Source: Paraburkholderia caffeinitolerans (GTDB lineage Bacteria > Pseudomonadota > Gammaproteobacteria > Burkholderiales > Burkholderiaceae). Taken from it: a stretch of DNA of 64,000 nt. The stretch's first letter is position 1. Every line of letters starts with the position of its first letter. Under the pieces are notes generated by a model that did no database searches, was not told the DNA's origin, and worked only from the letters and a program-made list of their open reading frames with translations. A program made the position numbers and the translations under genes. Below are positions 42,272-52,250 of the stretch, piece after piece. The DNA is taken from contig NZ_CADIKL010000040.1 of the NCBI RefSeq assembly GCF_902859945.1, positions 1 to 64,000 of the forward strand, written 5' to 3'.

Positions 42272-44467
42272 TCAGCTCACAAACAGGATGCCGGCATCGC
42301 ATCCGGCCGGCGAGTATTCGGCAAGGCGCATCATGAGGTTCGATGCGCGCAGGGGCTGGTACAGGTCGTGGAAGACGCCCATTTCGGATTCGTCGTCGGC
42401 GCCGGATTTGATTTCGCAGGCGCAGGCGGCGGCCAACTGGCAATAGGTGGGCGTGCCATAGCGGCTGCGGGTGAATTCGGGCTCGACTCGCAGCCGCTCC
42501 TCGGTCTGCATGCGGTCGCGCTCCCCGGCGTCGATGTCACCTTTTGCGTACAGCGCGGAGACGGCAGCCAGCACGCCGTCGGGCTGGCATTCGTAGCGGC
42601 GCGGCGTTCGCGACCCTGGGGCAACGTAGCAGAAGCGCACGCACCCCTGCTGGCGCCTGCACACCAGCACCGATCCCATGAAAATGGCGTTCTCGGCGAG
42701 TTCGATGGCGTGCGCCGCGATCTGGCCGAAGACGGTGCTGCGGACAATGGTGACGGTGACATACGCGCACAAGCTCTGTGGCGCGCCCAAGGCCGGCTGG
42801 TCGTTGGCCGTCGCGTCGACGATGCTGTCGCTGATTCGAATTTTTCCCGGATTCTTTTTCGCTTCGTTCCGGTCCACCTGGATTGCGCCGACGATGCTGT
42901 GCTCGATGGTGAGGCAATCCGGAGCGTCGATCAGGTCGAGGCTGGCATCGGTTGGGCGACGTGGTTTGCAGTCGCATTCGAGGCCCCAGCCGGGAACCAG
43001 GGTCGAGTGGCGGATGACGACTCCGGCGATGTCGCCGTCCACCTGGACGCCGCGACCTGTGACGAGGAGACCGTCCAGCACGAACCAGCTTTCTGCTTCG
43101 CCGCTCACGGTCAGGTCGTCGGGCGCCGAGGTCTGCCAGTCGAGGAGCCGGATCACCGGCCGCGTGCGGTTGGCCGCCCGCAGTTGCAGGGTCTGTTTCG
43201 CCTTGAGGGTGATGGATATGGGCTCGACATAGACGCCACTGTCCGCGATCTCTATGACCGCATCGGCGGGCTGGTCTTGGGTCCATCGGGCGAGGGCATC
43301 GCCGATCTTGCCGTACTCCTCGTTCTCACCGACGCGATAGATGACCGCCGCCGCAGGCTGGGAAATCGGCCGATCGTATTCGCCGCCGCCGATGTCGGCG
43401 GAAAACCCGTAGGCGTACGACACCCAGACTCCCTGCTTCCTCGGTTGGCCGGGCGGGAAGGCGATGCGCCCCAGCTCGGGATCGACCGCGACGGTGTTGG
43501 GTAGTGGCCGGTAGCTCCAGCCCGATAGGTCGGCGGCAACGATTTGTCCCGGCGCCACCGGTTGGGGCGGGGTGCCGACCCAGATCGTAAAGCTCCCGTC
43601 CGGCCCGTAGTACAACGAAATTCCGGACGTGGACGTTTCCGGGTCTTCGCCCGTTTCAAGCCTGGCGAGCCGGCGTCGGGTGATCGGCTCAGGCAGGTTC
43701 AACGGCGTGGGCGAGACGCCCGGCGCTGCCGGCTGGGGCAGGGTGTAGAGCGGGCTGTCGTTGCCCAGGACGCTGAACGTGAAGCAGTTGGGCGCAACGT
43801 CTTCCAGGCAGCAGGCGGGCGTTCGGGTGACGGTGTAGGGCTTGATCCGCCAGACGAAAACGCCCACTTCCGGGATGTTGAACCTGCCGCGCCCCCGGTG
43901 CGAGTCAATGCGGCGCACGTCCACGGTGTGCGCCAGTTCGTCGAAAGGCCCGCCCAGGTCGTCGAAGGCGTCGCCATCGCGCAGGTTTGCGGTCCGGCCA
44001 CGGTCGAGCTGAAGATAGCTGATGTTCTGGGTCACCGAGAGCAGGCGATAGAACTCGACCGCTTTCGCCGGCCAGCCGCCGACGGCATTCGCAAGGTCTT
44101 CAAGAAGCGAGAGGGTGCCCTTGCGGCGCCGGTAGTGGATGGTGTTCGCCACTTCCTGTCGCGAGATAAGCAGGGATTCCTCAGCCAGTCCCCTCGTGGT
44201 TGCAGGGTTCGCCAAGTCGTTCGGATTGTTCAATGGCACGTAGCCGACCAGCGCGCCGATATACGGAACGACCCACTCATCGCAGGTCTCGATGAACCAG
44301 TTGTCGTAGAGCCGGGCAATGTCGGCGTCGATGCCGTTCACCTGCTCGGAGATCACCTGCAGCAGGGCGCGCAGGGGGTAGCCACGTTCCGCGTCCCGCA
44401 GTTGGTGAATGACCGGCAGCAGTTCATACAGGCGGTCGGGGTTTGCGGACTGGCTTGGGGTGCTCAC
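42272..44467 (-). CDS. gpI-like baseplate protein with C-terminal beta-helix
   Basis: The first ~200 residues are phage tail protein I-like (RLYELLPVIHQLRDAERG, LARLYDNWFIETCDEWVVPYIG). Residues ~400-620 form a region of short repeated strands (LDGLLVTGRGVQVDGDIAGV, IEHSIVGAIQVDRN, IRISDSIVDAT) that looks like a right-handed beta-helix. gpI links baseplate wedges to fibres in tailed phages. The helix could make this protein also the receptor-contacting spike, since no separate fibre gene is present. Its start overlaps the stop of the preceding baseplate gene. Confidence 0.7.
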   Translation of the reverse strand: MSTPSQSANPDRLYELLPVIHQLRDAERGYPLRALLQVISEQVNGIDADIARLYDNWFIETCDEWVVPYIGALVGYVPLNNPNDLANPATTRGLAEESLLISRQEVANTIHYRRRKGTLSLLEDLANAVGGWPAKAVEFYRLLSVTQNISYLQLDRGRTANLRDGDAFDDLGGPFDELAHTVDVRRIDSHRGRGRFNIPEVGVFVWRIKPYTVTRTPACCLEDVAPNCFTFSVLGNDSPLYTLPQPAAPGVSPTPLNLPEPITRRRLARLETGEDPETSTSGISLYYGPDGSFTIWVGTPPQPVAPGQIVAADLSGWSYRPLPNTVAVDPELGRIAFPPGQPRKQGVWVSYAYGFSADIGGGEYDRPISQPAAAVIYRVGENEEYGKIGDALARWTQDQPADAVIEIADSGVYVEPISITLKAKQTLQLRAANRTRPVIRLLDWQTSAPDDLTVSGEAESWFVLDGLLVTGRGVQVDGDIAGVVIRHSTLVPGWGLECDCKPRRPTDASLDLIDAPDCLTIEHSIVGAIQVDRNEAKKNPGKIRISDSIVDATANDQPALGAPQSLCAYVTVTIVRSTVFGQIAAHAIELAENAIFMGSVLVCRRQQGCVRFCYVAPGSRTPRRYECQPDGVLAAVSALYAKGDIDAGERDRMQTEERLRVEPEFTRSRYGTPTYCQLAAACACEIKSGADDESEMGVFHDLYQPLRASNLMMRLAEYSPAGCDAGILFVS

Positions 44468-47400
44468 GATCCGATCTCCGTCAGGATCAAGGTCCCCGGA
44501 ATGTCCGGGGTCAGGATCACCAGTTCAGCGGGCAGGATGCGCTGGGTCGCGTCGGTGGCGGCTGGGTTGGGGCGCGCCAGTTCAGCTTCGACGTAATCCT
44601 TGCACTTGAGGGTGGACGCCAGGGTCGCCAGTTGGGCGGCCGTGACCGCTTCGCCGATGCCGTCGAATACCTGCAGGTCTACGTAGTCCACCCCGGGCAC
44701 CCCCTGCATGATGGCGATGGCCTCCGACTGGAATGCGCTCTGCCCCAGGTCCCGGGCGTCGAAGCCATAGGCGGCGAGCAGGCTGGCGGTCAGGTTCGTG
44801 ACGACGGACTCCCACTCGTAGTCGGGCTGGAGCGCGATTCCCGCCGAAATGACCAGCAGCTTCAGGCGGCGCAGGGCCAGCAGCACCGGCATCTGGGAGT
44901 CGCCATAAGTGTTTAGGGCATCGAACAGATTGCGATACAGGTCCGAAGTCGCGTCGATGGGAATGTCGCCGGCGCCGGCGATGGAGACATGCACCACCTC
45001 GCGGCGGCCGTCCGAGAGTCGCACTGACGATGCCTTGCCGATGCCGGCGAAGCTTCGGGAGAAATCGGCGTAGTCGACGATCGAAACCAGCCGGTCGAGT
45101 GCCATGACTGCCAGCGGCGCGTTCACCCGCGCTTGCAACAGGCTGTCGCGGTCGGCACCGCCGGATGCAGCAAGCGGGTTGATGACGCCCTGGGCGCCCT
45201 GGGGGTGGGTCGCCAACTGGTTGATGCTGCCGGCCGCGACGTTGCCCGCTGCCCCGATCCCGTAGCGGTAGGTCGCCTTGACGTTAGCCGAACCGGTGGG
45301 CACGCGGGCGCCGTGGTCGCCGTCGCCGAAGACGACCTGGGTCTGGTCGGTGTCGTCGGTGTCGGTGATAAAGCCGCGCGACGTGGGCGTAAGGCTGAAC
45401 AGGTCCGGCGCCTCGTTCCATTCGATGTCATTCACACTCACCGTGAGTGTGCTGGCTGCGCCCGCAGGCGTCGCCGCCGCGACATAGGTCAGCGGCTTCT
45501 GCCCCAGGCCGAAAGCGAGGAAGGCCTGGCTGGCGTCGCCGTCGCCCAGCACTTCGCCCACCGTCTGGCCGTGGGTTGCCTCAGTGACGTTGCCGTAGAT
45601 CGCTACCGAACTGCTGTCGTAGCTGTAGGCGAGCGTGTTGGCGAGGGTCAGGATGGTATGCACCGGCGCCGACGAGATTCGCCAGGCGAATACGGTTCCC
45701 AGCACTGAGCCAGGGATCGTGCCGCCTGCATAAGGGACGCCGTTCGGGTCCGTCAGCAGGCCGGCGAAGTCGGGGAAGTTGCCGGCAAGTTCGTCCTGGG
45801 TCGGAACGTAGGCATTGACGTAGAGGCCCGGCGCCAACTGGACCTGGTCGCAGAACTGCTGGTTGGCGTACTTCGCCGGCGGCAGCAGGGCGGTCAACTG
45901 CGCCAGCCCGGCGGCGTCGCCCGCCAGTTCGCCCACCACCAGCCGGTCGCCCTGCGTGTTGGCGTCGGTGGTATAGACCGAGCCCACGAAGGGAACAAGG
46001 TTGGCAGGGAAAAGCGCGCACAGGGGCGCGCGGGAACCCTGGTTCACCGCCGCGACCATGACAAGTTCGCTCGCCGTGACGCCAGTCGTGTTGGCAATGT
46101 CGGTGCGCTCGCCCGAAACGATGATCCAGCGCCCGGGTTCGATGCCGTCGTAGAGTTGGGCGAGCTCCAGGGTGTCGCCTTCGACGTCTGTGTCCAGCGG
46201 CTCGTCGGCGAGTTCGAGTTCCTCTGGCTGAGCCCAGATCGTGACTCGCCGCAGGGTGGCGACATCCTCGACGTTCACTACGCTCGCTCCGGCAGCGGGC
46301 GCCACCAGGGGCGGCACCTTGGTGGCGGAAGTCGGCAGCCACCTGTTGAAGGTATCGAGGCCGAGTTGGGTGACGCGCGCGGCCATTCCGTAGTCGGAGC
46401 GGGATACCGGCATAACCCCGGTGGCCTGGGCGATGATGGGATCGCTGTCGTTCGCCGATTCGGACTCTATGTCCTCGCTGTCGAGAACCACCCAGCTTCC
46501 GGGAACGATCTTGTCGTAGTTGGCATCGAGCGAAACCGTGCTGCTCTTGTCGCTGTCCGCCAATGGCCATTCGACATACTGCGGCGTCGAATTCTGGATG
46601 GCAGCGGCTCGCCTGGGCGCGTTCGCACCATACGGCGATGCCTTGACCCGAAAGGCATACACACGGACCTGGCTGGCAGGCGCCGCGATTCCCGACCAGG
46701 CCTGGTAAAGCGCGCTGGCGGCCCGGGGCTTGAACGCCGCCAGGAGCCGCGGCGCCGTGTCCGCCTGGGGCGAGAACGTGGCGGCCACCGTCCGCGTCAA
46801 TCGCAAGGAATTGGCGGGCTGGAGTGAGGGCGCAAGCGCCAGAGAATCGACGATGGACGCGAGCTTGGCGATACCCGATGCGGCAAGCCCCGTCCGGATG
46901 GGGACGAACCCAGACCCGGGCACGGGAACGCTTTCGCCGTCCAGGTCGAGAACCGATGTGACCAGGTCGGTCAGCCTGCTCACCAGATCGCTGACCCAGG
47001 CCTCTAGCCGGCTGAACTGGCGCCGGGCGGCGACGTCCTGCACTGCCTGAATTGCGGGAATCAGCGCCGAGACATAGGACGCGGCGGTCGGCAGGTCCGC
47101 AGCCGTATTGACGGCACTGATCAGGTTGGCGAGGTCGGCAGCGACGCCGGCGGCCAGGTCGCTGCCCGCGAAAATGGTCGATGCCTCGTCGATGACGGGG
47201 GTGAGGGCGCTCGCGACCAGCTCCTGGGCATTATTGGCCGATCCGTCGAAAAAGGCCTGGCGCAGGGTGACCTCAGTGCGGTTTTGCGCCGCCTGCGGCG
47301 CGACGGTATCGACGTAGCGGAACACCTGCTGGCCCGGCTGGCGGACGTTGTGGCTGTCCACGGTCTGCCTGCCGTTGCCGAGCACGATCAGGAGCGCGTC

Positions 47401-48072
47401 GCCGGCCTTGAGGTTGGTTGATGTGCCAGCGAAATATAAGGTGTCCCGGGTCGCTGCGTCGGTTCCCGGGTCGGCCGACAGGGTGATGACCTGCGGCCGG
47501 GCGAGCCGGGGCTGGAGCGTGTTCCAGCTGTCCCGGGTGACAAGGTCGGCGGAAGTCTCGAAGAACTGCGCGGTCTGTCCGGTTCCCGGCTGGCTTTGCG
47601 CACGGGTGCCGGCGGGCAGCGTCCCCTGGAAACCGCTGGTGACAGTGAAGGCCAGGTAGACGCTGGCGGAAACCCCGGGCCGGAGCTTGTAGCCGGTGAG
47701 CCGCGCCAGTTCGAGGACCGATCGTCGCTCCGTCGCGGTCATCAGGTAGCCTTCGTTGGCGATCCGCTCCTGGTAGAAGGTGAGCACGTCGCCGACGAGC
47801 GCCCAGGCGTCGAGCAGGGCGATGGCCGGATCGTCGGAAGCGCGGGTGCTGAGCTGGGACAGTGGCCGGATGCGGGTCGTCTTGCCGGCGTCGTCGGTGA
47901 CGTCCAGGGTGAGCGTGGACAACCGGGCGATCATGGTTTCATAAAAGGTCGCCCAAGTGCCTGCCCGGTAGGCGATCGCCGGCAGCCCGGGCCGGTTCGA
48001 TTCGATCGAGGGGGTGAGGATCTCGGTGCCTGCACAGCAGCCGCAGAGCGAATTCCCGCAGGTCGCTTTCAT
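44464..48072 (-). CDS. Large baseplate protein (gpJ-like, second copy)
   Basis: The 1202-residue protein carries PAIALLDAWALVGDVLTFYQERIANEGYL near residue 90 and a gpJ-type C-terminal region (ASGGADRDSLLQARVNAPLA, VSIVDYADFSRSFAGIGKAS), as in putative baseplate assembly proteins of eCIS. It probably builds the outer wedge. The N-terminus is unusual, with cysteines packed as CGNSLCGCCAG. Its start overlaps the stop of the preceding 961-residue relative (ATGA), so the two are translated together. Confidence 0.78.
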   Translation of the reverse strand: MKATCGNSLCGCCAGTEILTPSIESNRPGLPAIAYRAGTWATFYETMIARLSTLTLDVTDDAGKTTRIRPLSQLSTRASDDPAIALLDAWALVGDVLTFYQERIANEGYLMTATERRSVLELARLTGYKLRPGVSASVYLAFTVTSGFQGTLPAGTRAQSQPGTGQTAQFFETSADLVTRDSWNTLQPRLARPQVITLSADPGTDAATRDTLYFAGTSTNLKAGDALLIVLGNGRQTVDSHNVRQPGQQVFRYVDTVAPQAAQNRTEVTLRQAFFDGSANNAQELVASALTPVIDEASTIFAGSDLAAGVAADLANLISAVNTAADLPTAASYVSALIPAIQAVQDVAARRQFSRLEAWVSDLVSRLTDLVTSVLDLDGESVPVPGSGFVPIRTGLAASGIAKLASIVDSLALAPSLQPANSLRLTRTVAATFSPQADTAPRLLAAFKPRAASALYQAWSGIAAPASQVRVYAFRVKASPYGANAPRRAAAIQNSTPQYVEWPLADSDKSSTVSLDANYDKIVPGSWVVLDSEDIESESANDSDPIIAQATGVMPVSRSDYGMAARVTQLGLDTFNRWLPTSATKVPPLVAPAAGASVVNVEDVATLRRVTIWAQPEELELADEPLDTDVEGDTLELAQLYDGIEPGRWIIVSGERTDIANTTGVTASELVMVAAVNQGSRAPLCALFPANLVPFVGSVYTTDANTQGDRLVVGELAGDAAGLAQLTALLPPAKYANQQFCDQVQLAPGLYVNAYVPTQDELAGNFPDFAGLLTDPNGVPYAGGTIPGSVLGTVFAWRISSAPVHTILTLANTLAYSYDSSSVAIYGNVTEATHGQTVGEVLGDGDASQAFLAFGLGQKPLTYVAAATPAGAASTLTVSVNDIEWNEAPDLFSLTPTSRGFITDTDDTDQTQVVFGDGDHGARVPTGSANVKATYRYGIGAAGNVAAGSINQLATHPQGAQGVINPLAASGGADRDSLLQARVNAPLAVMALDRLVSIVDYADFSRSFAGIGKASSVRLSDGRREVVHVSIAGAGDIPIDATSDLYRNLFDALNTYGDSQMPVLLALRRLKLLVISAGIALQPDYEWESVVTNLTASLLAAYGFDARDLGQSAFQSEAIAIMQGVPGVDYVDLQVFDGIGEAVTAAQLATLASTLKCKDYVEAELARPNPAATDATQRILPAELVILTPDIPGTLILTEIGS

Positions 48073-50954
48073 CTTCCACCCCGCATGACTAGAGTCAGTC
48101 GGCCGTTTTCGGGAAAGTTCGGGTCGTTGTCGAGCCGCGCGATTTCTAGTGGCCCCAAGGTGAGCACGCTGCCCGGAGGCACTTCGTCGGAGAGCGACTC
48201 GCCCGGAGCCGGCTCCACCAGTTCCCAGCGTTCGAGCCGGGAGACCTTGACGTTCTGCACACCGGGAACAGCCTGCGCAGCGGCGACGATGCTGCTGACC
48301 ATCAGACCGGTGCCGAAGGTCAGGCGGTCGGGATGGAAAAAGCCCAGGCTGCCGTCGGCGAGCACCCGGTTGCTGAAGACGTCCAGCAGTGCCACTTCTA
48401 CATGGGCGCGCAGGTATCCGGGCAGGACGCAGACCGTAAGCGCGAGGTCGATGGCAATGTACTCGGCGGCGGATACCAGCAGGTCGTGGCCGATGCGCCG
48501 GTAGGGTTCGAGGTAGGCGGCGACTTCTTCGATGAGGGACGGCGGCGCGTCTTCCCGGCCCAAGGGGTCGAGGGCGGTGAGCGCAGTCAACCAGCTTCCG
48601 GTCCAGCGCAGCACGGCATTTGCGCCCTGGAGCGGAAGAAATGGACCGGAGCAGGCGGGACGCTCGGTATGCCGCCTCGCGTTGTCCGCAGCCAGCGCCG
48701 CATAGTCGTCGGCGATGATCGCCCGCTCGATGACATCTCGGAAGGCATAGGGGGCGAAGCGCTTGACGTTGGCCACCGGCTCGGGGGCGGTTCCGCCGGT
48801 GGCGGCCATCGGATTGCCCACGGTGACGGTAACGCCACTCAAGGTCTCGTTTTCCAGCACCAGGTAGCGGATCGTTCCTGCTCCGACATTGCCCGCCGGG
48901 CCGTTGCCGGTGCGGTAGTCGGCGCGGAACATCGTCCCCGCGTCGGGCAGACGTCCGAGCCTGCCGTCGCCGAAGCGCAAGTGTCCGTCGCCGTCGTCGT
49001 CCATCTCGACGACGAAAACCCTGTCGTCAGGCCCGGATTCGAGGAGGTCGTAACGGGGCTGCCAGGTTTCGAGCTGGGCGCTCAAGTCGGCGATCAGGTC
49101 GGCCTTGAGCGCAGGCGGCAGGGGGCTGCCGCCGGTGTAGCCGGCAAGCGCCTGGCGCGTCGCGGTGGACAGGCGCGACAGGAGTTCCCGGGTGTTGATA
49201 TCGGTCTGGGTGACGAGCCGGTAAGCCAGGCCGGTGGGGTCGGCAAGGTCGTCGAAAGTGAACAGCGGCGGGATGGAACAGGGCGGTGCGGGATCGGCAA
49301 GCTCGGGGCACACCGGCGCAGCGGGAATCGCCGTGAGCGAAATGAGCGGCAGCGCCTGAGTCGGGTCCTGGGAAAGCAATGCCGTGGCAGAAGCGCAGGC
49401 CGGAAGCGGCACGCCGAAGCTCAGAGGGCTCTTCGAGAGTACCGGAGTGAAGGGTTCGGCGACGATGGTTATTCCCGCCGGCTCGCAATCGCCTGCGCAG
49501 CGGGGCGCGGTGGACGCGGTGCCGACGGTTCCCAGCACTTCGCTCTGACTGGCGCCGTTGTCCACCAGCACGACGTTGCCGTAGGCGACGCTGACGTTCT
49601 CCAGGCAGTTACAGTCCGGCGGCGGGGCCTTGACCGAAATGCACAAGGGGAAGGTGAGGGCGTCGTCTGGGTCCCATTCGATATCGACTACCGGCGTTCC
49701 AGGATAGTCGCCCTGGTGGTAAAGCGGATCGATTGCGGGCGTCACTTTGGTCAGCCGCACCGCCTGCCGGTGGGCGGGATCGGCATCCGCCGGGTTGCCG
49801 GTTTTGGGGCCGATGACTTCCTCCAGGATCAGGACGTCTCCGGGTTTGAGCTGCAATACGCGCATCGTCCCCGGCGGATCGCCCGCGACCGTGGTGGCAG
49901 CCGTTGTAGCAGCCTCCGCCGCGTCTGTGGCAGGGGGCGGCACCCAACGGTCGATCAGCGTCGCAGACGTGGTCCCCGGTGCCAGGCAGCACTCGCAGTC
50001 GCCCCAGGCATAGAAGCGGATTTCGCTGTGGTCGATGAAAAGATCGATCGTCCCGGAACCTGGCAAGAGCGGCAGAAATACGTCGTAATCGGCTGGCGGC
50101 ACCGGCTCCAGGTCAGCGTGAGTGAGCAGGGTCCGGTTCGGCACGCCGGGAAAACTCGTGATGAATTCGATTCCGCCAGCGTCAATGGGCTCGAAAGTGT
50201 CGGTAGTGACAGTAATCCAGGCGCGGGCGTTGCACCCCTCGTGCATGGCGTAGTCGGTGAGCCGGACGTGGCGCCGTACTGAAATGCGCTGGCGCGCGGT
50301 TCCCAGGTAGGCCTCGGTCGCCACCGCGTCCTGGTAGTAGGACAGATAGTCGCCGACGTAGGCCAGCAGTTCGATCAGGGTGATCTCAAGGTCGGGGACG
50401 TGCGTTTCCTGCCACCGGGGCATGATCAGCGCCAGCCGGTCGAGGATCAACTGGCGGAAGCTGGCGTAGTCCTTGGCCAGATAGTTGATCTCCGGCTGCG
50501 CGCGCATGGGCGGCGGGCAGGTGTGGGGGACCTTGCAGTCCAGTCCCGTCGGGCACGCGGCCTTGAATTCCACGTCCACGCTGGCGTAGCGCGGATCGAA
50601 CCCCGCCATGGGCGAGGAGGTGGGGTTGCCGTGGTCGTCTACGGCGACCACCGACAGCACATAGACCGAAAAGTCTCCCGGCTTGTCGACCGCCACTTCC
50701 ATGAAGTCGTCCAGAGTCAGGTCGGTCTGGCGATGGACCTGAAGTCCGACGATGGCGATGTCGCGAATGCGCCTGCCGCCGGTCAGCGTCAGGTTGGCCA
50801 TTTCGATTTGCTGCGGCGCGCGGCCGAGGAACCAGACAACCAGCGTGCGCTGGTCGTCGCTCGGCTCGGCGAAATCGAGCCCGAACAGGGGCGCCTTGCG
50901 CACGTCGCGCCGCCGCCGCTCGTCCTTGCATACCGTCTGGCAGGTCGTCGTCAT
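48069..50954 (-). CDS. Large baseplate protein (gpJ/gp6-like, first copy)
   Basis: 961 residues. INYLAKDYASFRQLILDRLA near 155 and LEITLIELLAYVGDYLSYYQ near 190 are signatures of baseplate J/gp6-type eCIS proteins. The C-terminal part has VIERAIIADDYAALAADNAR and a gpJ tail with GTGLMVSSIVAAAQAVPGVQ. It should form part of the baseplate ring holding the spike. Cysteine clusters occur at the start (CQTVCKDERRRR) and near residue 140 (CPTGLDCKVPHTC). It lies 12 nt after the gp25 gene. Confidence 0.78.
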   Translation of the reverse strand: MTTTCQTVCKDERRRRDVRKAPLFGLDFAEPSDDQRTLVVWFLGRAPQQIEMANLTLTGGRRIRDIAIVGLQVHRQTDLTLDDFMEVAVDKPGDFSVYVLSVVAVDDHGNPTSSPMAGFDPRYASVDVEFKAACPTGLDCKVPHTCPPPMRAQPEINYLAKDYASFRQLILDRLALIMPRWQETHVPDLEITLIELLAYVGDYLSYYQDAVATEAYLGTARQRISVRRHVRLTDYAMHEGCNARAWITVTTDTFEPIDAGGIEFITSFPGVPNRTLLTHADLEPVPPADYDVFLPLLPGSGTIDLFIDHSEIRFYAWGDCECCLAPGTTSATLIDRWVPPPATDAAEAATTAATTVAGDPPGTMRVLQLKPGDVLILEEVIGPKTGNPADADPAHRQAVRLTKVTPAIDPLYHQGDYPGTPVVDIEWDPDDALTFPLCISVKAPPPDCNCLENVSVAYGNVVLVDNGASQSEVLGTVGTASTAPRCAGDCEPAGITIVAEPFTPVLSKSPLSFGVPLPACASATALLSQDPTQALPLISLTAIPAAPVCPELADPAPPCSIPPLFTFDDLADPTGLAYRLVTQTDINTRELLSRLSTATRQALAGYTGGSPLPPALKADLIADLSAQLETWQPRYDLLESGPDDRVFVVEMDDDGDGHLRFGDGRLGRLPDAGTMFRADYRTGNGPAGNVGAGTIRYLVLENETLSGVTVTVGNPMAATGGTAPEPVANVKRFAPYAFRDVIERAIIADDYAALAADNARRHTERPACSGPFLPLQGANAVLRWTGSWLTALTALDPLGREDAPPSLIEEVAAYLEPYRRIGHDLLVSAAEYIAIDLALTVCVLPGYLRAHVEVALLDVFSNRVLADGSLGFFHPDRLTFGTGLMVSSIVAAAQAVPGVQNVKVSRLERWELVEPAPGESLSDEVPPGSVLTLGPLEIARLDNDPNFPENGRLTLVMRGGR

Positions 50955-50966
50955 CGCTTGCTCCGC

Positions 50967-51329
50967 TCAACTCGCACCGCTTTTCTGGAAGGACTCGGTT
51001 TGCACTTCCTGGGTGCGCCGGATCAGGTACTTGACGGTCACCGTCAGGGTCGAATCCACTGCGCTCACTTCCAGGTTCAAGAGATCGATCAGGTCTCCCA
51101 AGTAGCGCTGCAGCGCTGCCTGCAGGGTGAATTGCAGCGCAGCAGCGAGTTCGGCGGACAACGGCGCAAAGACCATCTGCATCAGGCCGCTGCCGAAGTC
51201 GGGCCGGTTCACACGCTCGCCCGGGTTGGTGAACAGCAACTCCTCGATCATGTCGCGGATGTGGTCTTCCATATCCGTGGTGGCGGAGCGGCCCCGGGAG
51301 TCGAAATGGAAGGGGAAGTCGATGTCCAT
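50967..51329 (-). CDS. gp25/GPW-type baseplate protein
   Basis: 120 residues with the complete gp25 core: DMEDHIRDMIEELLFTNPGERVNRPDFGSGL followed by LQAALQRYLGDLIDLLNLEV. The motif TNPGERVNRPDFG is the classical gp25 signature. It joins the baseplate to the sheath and starts sheath assembly, as TssE does in T6SS. It lies between the PAAR gene and the large baseplate genes. Confidence 0.88.
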   Translation of the reverse strand: MDIDFPFHFDSRGRSATTDMEDHIRDMIEELLFTNPGERVNRPDFGSGLMQMVFAPLSAELAAALQFTLQAALQRYLGDLIDLLNLEVSAVDSTLTVTVKYLIRRTQEVQTESFQKSGAS

Positions 51330-51359
51330 GGCGTGCCTCAGGTGGCTCTCGGGTGGCGC

Positions 51360-51683
51360 TCAGGTAGCGGTTACCCGGGTCTGGGTGGCCGCGATGATGA
51401 GCGGGGTGCCCGACGGTGCGCACAGACCGACGCTCGACAGGATCACCAGGGGCTGGCCGTTCGACGTGACCCGCACGGTGCCGACGGTCCATTGCCCTGT
51501 GACGCACGGGCCGTTGCCGGAGGGCGGCGGCGGCAGGGCGCAGCCGGCGACCGTGTAGGGCCCGGCGATCGTCACGGTCGGCTGGCCCATGACCATCACG
51601 CGGGGGTTGGGAACGGTCGGCTGGGCCTGCCCGCCGTGGGAGCAGGTGACTGTCGCGCCGACATGGACCAGGAATCCGGGCAT
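51360..51683 (-). CDS. PAAR-like spike tip protein of the eCIS
   Basis: 107 residues. It starts MPGFLVHVGATVTCSHGGQAQ and ends with repeating short strands (VILSSVGLCAPSGTPLIIA), the shape of PAAR-like tip domains. Cys14, His16 and the later cysteines (C48, C60, C87) could bind the metal at the point of the spike. It lies directly after the gpV-like gene, the order expected for hub, spike and tip. Confidence 0.78.
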   Translation of the reverse strand: MPGFLVHVGATVTCSHGGQAQPTVPNPRVMVMGQPTVTIAGPYTVAGCALPPPPSGNGPCVTGQWTVGTVRVTSNGQPLVILSSVGLCAPSGTPLIIAATQTRVTAT

Positions 51684-51716
51684 GGTGTTGTTCTCCGCGT
51701 ATTCGTCCGGTCACCG

Positions 51717-52232
51717 TCAGGTCACCACCAGGGCGCCGGCGTTCACCGTCACGGTTGGCCCGGTCATGACGATGCTCGCGCCCTTGCCGTTCTGGATGTA
51801 GATGCCGGTGTCGTTGACGATGATGGTTGCGCCGGTCGCGCTCTTCAGCATGATGCCGCCGGTGGGGCCGGGCAGATCGCTAATCACGACCGCGTTCTGG
51901 AGCGTCGTCTGGATGACGATGTTGGGATCTCCCGGAACACCGGCCAATGCCAGCGCCGGCACTTCGGCTGCGGTGCCCCACCAGCCGCCGCTCCACACCG
52001 GCCGGTCCGGGTCGCCTGCCTCGAACTGGATCCAGACGCCGGCGCCGACCTGGGGCACCATGAAGGTGCCCATCTGCTTGCCAGCGAGCGGCACGCAGGG
52101 CGTGGCCCAGGTGGACGGCGTGATGCCGCCGGCGTCGGGCACCGTCGCCATGATGCGGCCGAGCTGCATCGGGTCCACGTTGTTCATCACCGTGCCCCGG
52201 TAGATGCCAAAGTATTGCGGGCCGTCCCTCAT
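51717..52232 (-). CDS. gpV/gp5-like spike protein (OB-fold and beta-helix)
   Basis: 171 residues. An N-terminal OB-fold (YRGTVMNNVDPMQLGRIMAT, VPQVGAGVWIQFEAGDPDRP) precedes a short triple-stranded beta-helix tail (GIMLKSATGATIIVNDTGIY). This is the C-terminal half of a VgrG/Afp8-type spike encoded as its own gene. With the next upstream gene (gpD-like) it reconstitutes a full hub-spike. No lysozyme domain is present. Confidence 0.82.
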   Translation of the reverse strand: MRDGPQYFGIYRGTVMNNVDPMQLGRIMATVPDAGGITPSTWATPCVPLAGKQMGTFMVPQVGAGVWIQFEAGDPDRPVWSGGWWGTAAEVPALALAGVPGDPNIVIQTTLQNAVVISDLPGPTGGIMLKSATGATIIVNDTGIYIQNGKGASIVMTGPTVTVNAGALVVT

Positions 52233-52250
52233 TTCGCCCCTCCGTCCGCG

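Noticed and set aside
40491..42446. A 651-codon plus-strand open frame
   Set aside because: Antisense to the DUF6519 gene, low-complexity Val/Gly/Asp composition, no ribosome site.
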